From: Bacteroidales bacterium
GTDB taxonomy: Bacteria; Bacteroidota; Bacteroidia; Bacteroidales; UBA932
NCBI GenBank assembly: GCA_017415715.1
Contig: JAFQFD010000028.1
Coordinates: 1 to 64,000 of the forward strand
Reading direction: 5' to 3'
DNA length: 64,000 nucleotides
Shown here: positions 40,877 through 47,336 of the stretch, piece after piece
Layout: every line of letters starts with the position of its first letter
Numbering within the stretch: the first letter of the stretch is position 1
Made by a program: the position numbers and the translations under genes
Notes under the pieces: generated by a model
The model's database searches: none
Told to the model about the DNA's origin: nothing
The model's input: only the letters and a program-made list of their open reading frames with translations

Positions 40877-42271
40877 ATGGAAACAGTTATCAGAACCAAA
40901 GTCAAAGACCTGCTCAAGAGCGAGGCGGGAAGAGAGGTTCTTGCCAAAGGATGGGTAAGGACCAAGAGAGGAAACAAGAATGTGGCATTCATAGCACTCA
41001 ATGACGGTTCTACAATAAATAATATTCAGATTGTAGTTGACAAGACTCCTGAGAACGAGGCGGTTCTTGCAAAGGTGACGACAGGCGCGTGCATCGCCGT
41101 AAGAGGCATGCTCGTCGAGTCAGTAGGTGGCGGACAGAGCACCGAAATCCAGGCTTCGGAGATAGAGATCTACGGAGAGTGCGACCCGGTACGCTACCCT
41201 CTTCAGAAGAAGGACACTTCGTTCGAGTTCCTCAGAAGCGTAGCACATCTCCGTCCGAGGACAAACACATTCGGCGCGATCTACCGCATCAGAAGCAAGA
41301 TGGCATACGCCATCCACCAGTTCTTCAATGAGAAGGGATTCGTATATATTCACACTCCGCTCATCACAGCTTCAGACTGTGAGGGCGCCGGACAGATGTT
41401 CCGCGTGACTACTCTCGACATGGAGAATCTTCCACGCAACAAGAAGGGCGGCATAGACTACTCGAAGGATTTCTTCGGAAAGGAGACCAGCCTCACAGTG
41501 AGCGGACAGCTCGAGGGTGAGCTCGGAGCAATGGCTCTCGGCGACATCTATACATTCGGACCTACATTCCGCGCTGAGAATTCAAACACTCCTCGTCACC
41601 TCGCAGAATTCTGGATGATCGAGCCTGAGATGGCATTCTATGACATCAAGGACAACATGGACCTCGCTGAGGAGTTTATCAAGTATCTCGTGAAATACGC
41701 GCTTGACAACTGCTACGACGACATCAAGTTCCTCAATGACAGATATGACAACGAGCTTCTTGAGCGTCTCGAGGGGGTTGCCGACACAGAGTTCGTACGC
41801 CTCACCTATACTGAAGGCATCAAGATCCTCGAGGCAGCGAGCGTAGAGTGGGAATATCCTGTAAGTTGGGGTACAGACCTCCAGAGCGAGCATGAGAGAT
41901 ACCTCGTGGAGAAGCATTTCAAGAAGCCTGTCATCCTTACAGACTATCCGAAGGACATCAAGGCATTCTATATGAAGCAGAACGAGGACGGAAAGACTGT
42001 CCGCGCAATGGACGTCCTCTTCCCTAAGATCGGAGAGATCATCGGAGGTTCAGAGCGTGAGTCTTCACTCCAGAAGCTCGAAGCACGCATCGACGAGCTC
42101 GGAATGAGCAGAAAGGGTCTCGAGTGGTACCTCGACACACGCCGCTTCGGATCGGCTCCTCACAGCGGATTCGGTCTCGGATTCGAGCGTCTTCTCCTCT
42201 TCGTCACCGGCATGTCCAACATCCGCGACGTAATCCCATTCCCTCGTACACCAAAGAACGCAGAATACTAA
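40877..42271 (+). CDS. asnS: Asparaginyl-tRNA synthetase
   Basis: Charges tRNA-Asn. The 464-aa class II synthetase has an N-terminal OB-fold anticodon-binding domain (about 1-115, [21 protein letters not shown]), motif 2 in [21 protein letters not shown] (about 233-253) and motif 3 in [15 protein letters not shown] (about 435-449). The His in NTPRHLAEF and the overall length fit AsnS rather than AspS. It ends 80 nt before udk, with small repeats between them. Confidence 0.95.
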   Translation: METVIRTKVKDLLKSEAGREVLAKGWVRTKRGNKNVAFIALNDGSTINNIQIVVDKTPENEAVLAKVTTGACIAVRGMLVESVGGGQSTEIQASEIEIYGECDPVRYPLQKKDTSFEFLRSVAHLRPRTNTFGAIYRIRSKMAYAIHQFFNEKGFVYIHTPLITASDCEGAGQMFRVTTLDMENLPRNKKGGIDYSKDFFGKETSLTVSGQLEGELGAMALGDIYTFGPTFRAENSNTPRHLAEFWMIEPEMAFYDIKDNMDLAEEFIKYLVKYALDNCYDDIKFLNDRYDNELLERLEGVADTEFVRLTYTEGIKILEAASVEWEYPVSWGTDLQSEHERYLVEKHFKKPVILTDYPKDIKAFYMKQNEDGKTVRAMDVLFPKIGEIIGGSERESSLQKLEARIDELGMSRKGLEWYLDTRRFGSAPHSGFGLGFERLLLFVTGMSNIRDVIPFPRTPKNAEY

Positions 42272-42274
42272 AAT

Positions 42275-42336
42275 GTCCTCCCCGGCCTGACCGGGTTAAA
42301 CAATCCCTAACGTCATCCCCGGCCTGACCGGGGATC
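42275..42336. repeat. Two copies of a GTCATCCCCGGCCTGACCGGGG-type hairpin repeat
   Basis: Copy A (about 42275-42297) and copy B (42312-42336) share the core CCCCGGCCTGACCGGG, with a 6-bp stem CCCCGG/CCGGGG around CCTGA in copy B. They fill the gap between asnS and udk. Repeats of this type are widely dispersed between genes in many bacteria. Confidence 0.75.
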
Positions 42337-42351
42337 TCAAACAAGAATGTC

Positions 42352-42972
42352 ATGTTGATAATAGGCATCGCCGGAGGATCCGGCTCTGGCAAGACCACAG
42401 TAGTCAAGGCCATAACAGAGCAGCTGAACGAAAACGTAGTCGTAATCCCCCAGGATTCATACTACAAGGACCTCAGCCACTACACTGAAGAGCAGAAAAG
42501 GGTGCATAATTTCGACCACCCTGACTCTATTGACTTCGATCTTCTGAGAGCACAGCTCCAGGACCTGAGAGAAGGCAAGACAGTGGACCAGCCGGTATAT
42601 TCATACATTACCTGCGGCCGCTCGAAGCATGAGACCGTGACCGTAAGGCCGGCAGATGTCATCATCGTTGAAGGCATCCTCATCTTCACTGATCCTGAAT
42701 TACGTAAGCTTATGGATATCAAGATATTCGTAGATGCTGACGACGATGACAGGCTCATGAGAGTCATGGCAAGGGACATAGTAGAGAGAGGCAAGACAGT
42801 GGAGTGGGTCATCGAGAGATACTCCAAGACCGTAAAGCCTATGTACCTTCAGTTCATCGAGCCTAGCAAGAGATATGCAGACATCATCATCCCTCAGGGA
42901 GGACACAACAAGGTGGCCATCGACATCATCTCTGCTACAATCGAGAAATCATTGGCAAACTGCAAGAAATAA
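42352..42972 (+). CDS. udk: Uridine kinase
   Basis: Phosphorylates uridine and cytidine in pyrimidine salvage. The 206-aa protein has the P-loop GIAGGSGSGKTTV (about 5-17), IPQDSYYKDLS (about 32-42), the NFDHPDSIDFDLL segment (about 53-65) and the lid IVERGKTVEWVIERY (about 142-156). It is followed after 2 nt by a TonB-like gene that would begin with TTG. Confidence 0.94.
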   Translation: MLIIGIAGGSGSGKTTVVKAITEQLNENVVVIPQDSYYKDLSHYTEEQKRVHNFDHPDSIDFDLLRAQLQDLREGKTVDQPVYSYITCGRSKHETVTVRPADVIIVEGILIFTDPELRKLMDIKIFVDADDDDRLMRVMARDIVERGKTVEWVIERYSKTVKPMYLQFIEPSKRYADIIIPQGGHNKVAIDIISATIEKSLANCKK

Positions 42973-42974
42973 AT

Positions 42975-43712
42975 TTGAGTAGAAAAGGCGAAAATAATGC
43001 AGGAATTCTGATCACCGTGATATTCCATCTCACGGTGATTCTTGTCTTGCTCCTCTACCAGATCGACGCCACGGTCAGGAGAGAGGAGACTTTCGTCATA
43101 GACTTCTCGAAGCAGGAAGAGATAGAGAGGCAGATACAGGAGATGGAGGAGCTTGAGAAGGAATTATCAAAGATGGAAGCCATAAGGCAGAGACTTGAAG
43201 AGAAGATTGCCGGCACTACGACACCTGAAGTCAGGAATATAGCAGTTGACAGGGGTGGATACCTGAAGGATGACAGGGGAACAGATGCAGAGCAGCTCTA
43301 CAAGGATGCCGAAAGGCTTGCCCAGGACCTCAAGAACGGCAAGAGCAATGCCATCGAAGAGGACGCACGAGGAGAGACTGTCGACCTCGGTGGCGGAGGC
43401 AAGCAGGACAGCAAGTCTGATAAGGTATATAGCGGTCCGTCTGTTCTATCATACACATTGGACGGCCGCAAGGCCAGCAAGCTGCCGATTCCGGCGTACA
43501 GATGCTATGCTGGCGGCGAGGTGACTGTGATAATCGTGGTGAATCCGCAGGGTATGGTGGTGGATGCCAGGGTTATGGAGGATGTTTCGTCCGGGGATCA
43601 GTGCCTGAGGAATTTCGCGGTGAGGGCGGCGAGGCTGTCGAGGTTTTCGCAGTCGGCTACGGCGCCGGCTCGGCAGACCGGGGAAATAGTCTATAGATTC
43701 ATAGCACAGTAA
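42975..43712 (+). CDS. TonB-like energy transducer with a TTG start
   Basis: The 245-aa protein has a short N-terminus, one membrane helix (about 9-27, AGILITVIFHLTVILVLLLY), a charged coiled coil (about 45-75, QIQEMEELEKELSKMEAIRQ), a spacer rich in Asp/Gly/Lys, and a C-terminal domain (about 165-245) with IPAYRCYAGGEVTVIIVVNPQGMVVDARV, the pattern of the TonB C-terminal fold. No ATG is available before the helix, so translation must start at the TTG at 42975, 2 nt after the udk stop. It could partner with an ExbB-ExbD motor such as that encoded at 37-39.5 kb. Confidence 0.78.
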   Translation: MSRKGENNAGILITVIFHLTVILVLLLYQIDATVRREETFVIDFSKQEEIERQIQEMEELEKELSKMEAIRQRLEEKIAGTTTPEVRNIAVDRGGYLKDDRGTDAEQLYKDAERLAQDLKNGKSNAIEEDARGETVDLGGGGKQDSKSDKVYSGPSVLSYTLDGRKASKLPIPAYRCYAGGEVTVIIVVNPQGMVVDARVMEDVSSGDQCLRNFAVRAARLSRFSQSATAPARQTGEIVYRFIAQ

Positions 43713-43730
43713 AATCTGTTTAGATTTTAG

Positions 43731-43850
43731 TACCAGTAGTATAGTTTTATGGACGTCAGGCAAAGCCTGACCCCTCCCACCGCTACGCGGCGGGCCCCTC
43801 CCTCTTATGGTGCCGAGGGTGGCACAGTCCATAAAACTATACTACTGGTA
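43731..43850. mobile_element. 120-bp element with perfect 24-bp terminal inverted repeats (MITE-like)
   Basis: The arms 43731-43754 (starting TACCAGTAGTATAG) and 43827-43850 are exact reverse complements. Inside are two more hairpins, GTCAGGC-AAA-GCCTGAC (43755-43771) and GTGCC-GAGGGT-GGCAC (43810-43825), and a GC-rich CCGC/GCGG dyad. There is no coding capacity and I see no target-site duplication, so a MITE, a REP-type element or a strong bidirectional terminator are all possible. Confidence 0.55.
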
Positions 43851-43991
43851 CAGAAGGGTAGCACGGTTTTTATAACCCTATGGGATTGTGTGGGACAATG
43901 TGTGTGAATCTATAGGAGAAAGAAACGCAGGGTGCCGAGGGTGGCACAGTCCATAAAACTACACTACCGGTACAGAGGGGTAGCACGGTTT
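43809..43991. repeat. 61-bp direct repeat, two copies
   Basis: Copies at 43809-43869 and 43931-43991 differ at three positions only. The first contains the right arm of the 120-bp element; the second is a solo copy with a partly degenerate arm, so it looks like the remnant of a second element. Confidence 0.85.
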
Positions 43992-44160
43992 ACTGGTGTT
44001 ACATAGATTCGCTGATACATGCCACACCAGGGGCTATTTCCGACCATTTTTACTGTTTTGATGCATCGGTGTGACAAGAAAAGCCGAAAACATGTCACGC
44101 CAGATACGTCAACACAACACGTGACACATATCACCCTGATAATCATGTTATTAATAAATA

Positions 44161-44188
44161 GCGCGTGCCGCCATTGGGGAGCACGCGC
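44161..44188 (-). terminator. Terminator-like hairpin after the M23 peptidase gene
   Basis: GCGCGTGC (44161-44168) pairs perfectly with GCACGCGC (44181-44188). On the minus strand it lies 44 nt after the M23 stop and is followed by TATTTATTAATA. Confidence 0.55.
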
Positions 44189-44232
44189 ATCTGGTGATCA
44201 CACTGACTATCAGTTAGTTACATGTCACTGGG

Positions 44233-45498
44233 TTATATAAGATTCAGGAGGGTGGAGGCCACGGTGTGAGCCTGGATGGTGTTGATCTGGTGCTGGTAGT
44301 CTGCCGCCGCTGCTGCGAATGCATCTTTGTGCTCTGACTTGATCGGTTCTGCCGGTGGCGAGTCCATTTTGAGCGGGTTGATCGGGGTGCCGTTCTTCCA
44401 TACCCTGAAGTCGAGATGCGGACCTGTCGAGCGTCCTGTCGAGCCGACATATCCTATCACGTCACCCTGGCGGACACGCTGACCGGCCTTGAGGCCTTTG
44501 GCGTATTTCGACAAATGGAGGTAGGCTGTAGAGTAGACCGAATTGTGACGGATCCTCACTGTGTTTCCACCTGCTCCCTCATACTTCACACTGGTCACGA
44601 CACCGTCTCCGATCGTCATCACCGGAGTTCCTTTCGGAGCCGCATAGTCTACGCCTGTGTGCGGCTGCACTCTTCTTGTTACCGGATGTCTGCGCGCATA
44701 TGAGAATCCCGAACTGATACGGGAGTATTTGAGAGGGGCTTTTAGGAATGCCTTCCTCATGCTCTCCCCTTTCTCATTCCACCATATGTTTCCGCCGTCT
44801 CCCTGGTCATACATTATTGCCGGGAAATCGTCTCCATTATGGGTGAAGACCGCATACTTTACGGTGTCGACCGCTATGACTTCGCCGTCGCATACCTTCT
44901 CTTGATAAAGGACCCTGAACCTGTCTCCCTTCTGGAGTCCGAAGAAGTCCACTGTCCATGCGTAAATATCTGATAATGTGAGAATAAGCAGCGGAGAAAC
45001 ATCAGCTGCAATCATGTCGTTCCACAATGAGGAATTGATGGTTACATCTGCATATTTCTCATTGTATTCGATCGGTTTTTCATATACCCATGCCTTGTAA
45101 GGCTCAGAGCAGTCAAAGACTATGCAGCTCTTCCTGTCACGGTCGTAAACCAGGTATTCAAGAGTGTCTTCTGCCGAGTAATACGCCCTGTATGACTGTC
45201 CGACACGGAGAGTCCTGACATCAAACACGGAGTCGCATGCATTGATGAGCCTGAATGCTTCCTGACCTCTCATTCCGAGCGAAACGAGCAATGGAGAGAA
45301 GAACTGTCCGGTCTTCACTTTTCCCTCTGAACAACGGTATGAATCAGGGTTGAATCCCATCAGAAGAGAGTCCTGTGAAACTTCCTTCGCTACTGGAACT
45401 TCTTCTTGAGGCAAAGTGGAAGATTCCTGTCTGCCGCAGGCGATGAAAGCAACGGCCCCAATTATTGACAATATACTGATTTTCAATACTTTATTCAT
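44233..45498 (-). CDS. M23-family peptidoglycan endopeptidase lipoprotein
   Basis: The signal peptide ends in a lipobox (FIAC, Cys21). The 421-aa protein has an N-terminal region with a possible LysM-like or OapA-like segment (DVRTLRVGQSYRAYY, about 95-109) and a C-terminal LytM domain: QPHTGVDYAAPKGTPV (His and Asp zinc ligands at about 278-282) and TGPHLDFRVWKNG (about 355-367). The usual final motif HxH reads HLD here, so one expected His is Asp. M23 enzymes cut peptide crosslinks or act as amidase activators when degenerate. It is divergent from mraZ and shares the operator-like repeats in front of the dcw cluster, which suits a role in growth or division. Confidence 0.9.
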   Translation of the reverse strand: MNKVLKISILSIIGAVAFIACGRQESSTLPQEEVPVAKEVSQDSLLMGFNPDSYRCSEGKVKTGQFFSPLLVSLGMRGQEAFRLINACDSVFDVRTLRVGQSYRAYYSAEDTLEYLVYDRDRKSCIVFDCSEPYKAWVYEKPIEYNEKYADVTINSSLWNDMIAADVSPLLILTLSDIYAWTVDFFGLQKGDRFRVLYQEKVCDGEVIAVDTVKYAVFTHNGDDFPAIMYDQGDGGNIWWNEKGESMRKAFLKAPLKYSRISSGFSYARRHPVTRRVQPHTGVDYAAPKGTPVMTIGDGVVTSVKYEGAGGNTVRIRHNSVYSTAYLHLSKYAKGLKAGQRVRQGDVIGYVGSTGRSTGPHLDFRVWKNGTPINPLKMDSPPAEPIKSEHKDAFAAAAADYQHQINTIQAHTVASTLLNLI

Positions 45499-45528
45499 AA
45501 CTTACATACTCACCTTGATTGTTATGCA

Positions 45529-45536
45529 CAAAGGTA
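45529..45536 (-). promoter_or_regulatory. Candidate -7 element of the M23 peptidase gene
   Basis: Minus-strand TACCTTTG matches TAnnTTTG, 30 nt before the ATG at 45498. The 10-bp repeats at 45548-45587 begin 11 bp upstream of it. Confidence 0.5.
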
Positions 45537-45547
45537 AACAAAATTTG

Positions 45548-45587
45548 GTGGAAAAAAATGTAAGAAAATGTAATAAAGTGGAAAAAT
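45548..45587 (+). promoter_or_regulatory. Four tandem 10-bp repeats, candidate MraZ operator
   Basis: The decamers GTGGAAAAAA, ATGTAAGAAA, ATGTAATAAA and GTGGAAAAAT follow each other without gaps; a fifth copy, GTGGAAAAA, lies in the same 10-bp phase at 45618-45626 next to the mraZ start. E. coli MraZ is known to bind TGGGN direct repeats with a 10-bp period in front of its own operon. The array covers the upstream region of both the mraZ and M23 promoters. Confidence 0.6.
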
Positions 45588-45593
45588 ATTTTA

Positions 45594-45601
45594 TAATTTT
45601 G
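45594..45601 (+). promoter_or_regulatory. Candidate -7 element of the dcw operon
   Basis: TAATTTTG matches TAnnTTTG and ends 24 nt before the mraZ ATG. It directly follows the tandem repeat array, whose copies occupy the expected -33 position. Confidence 0.55.
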
Positions 45602-45625
45602 CAGAACATTTCAAAAAGTGGAAAA

Positions 45626-46078
45626 ATGGCAGGTTTCTTTGGAAAATTTACAGCAAAAATCGATGACAAAGGGAGAGTTGTGATCCCTTCTGCCATCAAG
45701 AATGCTGTGCCTGCCGACCAGCTGGAGTTCATCATCAGAAAAGACATGTACCAGAACTGCCTCGAGATGTACACAAGGCAGGAATGGGCGGAGATGTCTC
45801 AGAAACTGAGGTCAAAGCTTGACCTCCTGTTCAATGAGGAACACATGGAATACTGGAGAACCCACATGAGCGACACTGTTCTCGCTGTTCCGGATCCAAA
45901 GATCGGAAGAATCACCATCCCTAAGGATCTCTTGAAGGAGTGCAACATCATCAAGGAAGTTGTATTCCAGTGCCTTGACTTCAAGGTAGAGATCTGGGCT
46001 AAAGAAGACAGCAGATGCGGAAAGATGGATTCTGAATCTTACCGCAACATGGGTAGAAAGATGGCCGGACTTCTTTAA
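45626..46078 (+). CDS. mraZ: Transcriptional regulator MraZ
   Basis: The start MAGFFGKFTAKIDDKGRVVIPSAIK is the first of two AbrB-like half domains (about 7-50); the second is in VPDPKIGRITIPKDLLKEC (about 87-105). The frame is open far upstream to 45416, but those codons cover the promoter and operator and are rejected. MraZ forms ring-shaped oligomers that bind direct repeats in front of dcw operons and usually repress them. The 150-aa length is normal. It heads a colinear cluster of thirteen wall and division genes. Confidence 0.93.
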   Translation: MAGFFGKFTAKIDDKGRVVIPSAIKNAVPADQLEFIIRKDMYQNCLEMYTRQEWAEMSQKLRSKLDLLFNEEHMEYWRTHMSDTVLAVPDPKIGRITIPKDLLKECNIIKEVVFQCLDFKVEIWAKEDSRCGKMDSESYRNMGRKMAGLL

Positions 46079-46080
46079 GC

Positions 46081-46089
46081 AAAGGAGGT
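46081..46089 (+). promoter_or_regulatory. Perfect Shine-Dalgarno sequence before rsmH
   Basis: AAAGGAGGT lies 4 nt before the rsmH ATG, an unusually strong match in a genome where most genes lack one. Confidence 0.75.
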
Positions 46090-46093
46090 AAAA

Positions 46094-46999
46094 ATGTCCG
46101 AATATCATAACCCCGTACTGCTTGATGAAAGCGTTTCCGCTTTAATCAGCTCACCATCAGGAATATACGCTGACGCCACATTTGGCGGAGGAGGACACAC
46201 CTCGGAGATTCTCAGAAGACTTTCTCCCGAGGGAAGAGTCGTCTCCTTCGACCGCGACAGCGACGCGATAGCAAACAGGCCGGACGACAGCAGACTGACT
46301 CTGATCAGGAGCGACTTCCGCTGGATCCACAACCACCTCATCCACCAGGGATACGGAGACGGCATTGACGGCATACTCGCCGACCTGGGAGTGTCATCAC
46401 ACCAGTTCGACACAGCCGAGAGAGGATTCTCGTTCAGATATGACGCCCCGCTCGACATGAGGATGAACCAGGAGGCTGCGATGACAGCGACAGACATCGT
46501 CAACGGATATGAGATGGAGGAGCTGGAGAAGATACTGAGAATCTACGGCGAGGTTGACAACAGCAGAAGGATCGCGCAGCTGATCTGCAAGGCAAGAGAA
46601 ACAGCGCCGATCAACACGACGACCGAGCTGGGAAAGGCGATAGAAAGTGCCCTGCCGAAGTTCGCGGAGCACAAGTTCCTCGCAAAGGTCTATCAGGCTT
46701 TGAGGATCGAGGTCAACCAGGAGATGAAGTCACTGGAGAAGTTCCTCTCCGGAGCATCAAAGGCACTGAAGCCGGGCGGAAAGATGGTGATCATAACATA
46801 CCACTCGCTGGAGGACAGGATGGTGAAGAACTTCATCAAGGCCGGCAACATAGAAGGAAAAGTGGAGAAGGATTTTTACGGAAACGCGACTGCGCCGCTG
46901 AAGGCAGTCAACCGCAAGCCTATTCTTCCGCAGGAAGAGGAGATTGCGGCAAACACAAGGGCACGAAGCGCAAAACTGAGGATAGCAGAAAAGATCTGA
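46094..46999 (+). CDS. rsmH: 16S rRNA N4-cytosine methyltransferase RsmH (MraW)
   Basis: Methylates N4 of C1402 in 16S rRNA. The 301-aa protein begins EYHNPVLLDESV and has the SAM-binding ADATFGGGGHT-type motif YADATFGGGGHTSEIL (about 23-38), DGILADLGVSSHQFD (about 93-107), RGFSFRYDAPLDMRM (about 112-126) and ITYHSLEDRMVKNF (about 234-247), all standard for RsmH. It starts with a strong Shine-Dalgarno sequence 15 nt after mraZ. Confidence 0.95.
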   Translation: MSEYHNPVLLDESVSALISSPSGIYADATFGGGGHTSEILRRLSPEGRVVSFDRDSDAIANRPDDSRLTLIRSDFRWIHNHLIHQGYGDGIDGILADLGVSSHQFDTAERGFSFRYDAPLDMRMNQEAAMTATDIVNGYEMEELEKILRIYGEVDNSRRIAQLICKARETAPINTTTELGKAIESALPKFAEHKFLAKVYQALRIEVNQEMKSLEKFLSGASKALKPGGKMVIITYHSLEDRMVKNFIKAGNIEGKVEKDFYGNATAPLKAVNRKPILPQEEEIAANTRARSAKLRIAEKI

Positions 47000-47003
47000 C
47001 AAA

Positions 47004-47333
47004 ATGGGAAAGGTGACATTCAAGAAGGTAATCGAGTCAATCCTGAGCGGAGACATACTTCTCCTGCTGAGGGTGGACAGGCTGCTGCCTTATATCCTCG
47101 TCCTGTTTGCGCTGGGCTGGATAAACATCTTCCTCAACTATAAGATAGAGAGAACGCTGGTGGAAGTTGAGAACAACAAGGTCCTGCTTGAGAACTATAA
47201 GATATATCACGCACAGAAGACCTACCAGTTCGTGAAGATGGGCAGGATAAGCACTATCGAGGAGATGCTCGAAAACGGAGGTTCAAAGGTCGGCACACCT
47301 GAAAAGCCGGCGGAAACGATAACAACAAAGTAA
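47004..47333 (+). CDS. ftsL: FtsL-like division protein
   Basis: The 109-aa protein has one membrane segment (LPYILVLFALGWINIFLNY, about 28-46) followed by a short coiled coil (about 50-80, KIERTLVEVENNKVLLENY) and a disordered tail. Sequence conservation is too low to prove identity, but the size, topology and position between rsmH and ftsI are those of FtsL. It would join FtsB-like and FtsQ proteins in the divisome. Gaps to its neighbours are 4 and 3 nt. Confidence 0.8.
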   Translation: MGKVTFKKVIESILSGDILLLLRVDRLLPYILVLFALGWINIFLNYKIERTLVEVENNKVLLENYKIYHAQKTYQFVKMGRISTIEEMLENGGSKVGTPEKPAETITTK

Positions 47334-47336
47334 GCG

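Larger units (their letters stand above)
43713..44232. other. 520-bp gene-free stretch between convergent genes
   Basis: No credible coding frame is present on either strand. The stretch holds a 120-bp inverted-repeat element (43731-43850), a 61-bp direct repeat (43809-43869 and 43931-43991), and a terminator-like hairpin (44161-44188). The part 43992-44160 has several short dyads around GTGTGAC/GTCACG words but no tRNA-like or other RNA fold that I recognise. Confidence 0.7.

Noticed and set aside
43731..43991. Possible CRISPR array
   Set aside because: Only two direct copies of 61 bp with no regular spacers and no cas genes; inverted arms point to a repeat element.
43992..44160. Possible tRNA or small RNA gene in the gene-free stretch
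   Set aside because: No cloverleaf with a T-arm GTTCRANNC sequence and no promoter of the TAnnTTTG type with a following terminator on the same strand.
45416..45625. N-terminal extension of MraZ
   Set aside because: The extra 70 codons cover the promoter and the repeat array; the family starts at MAGFFGKF.
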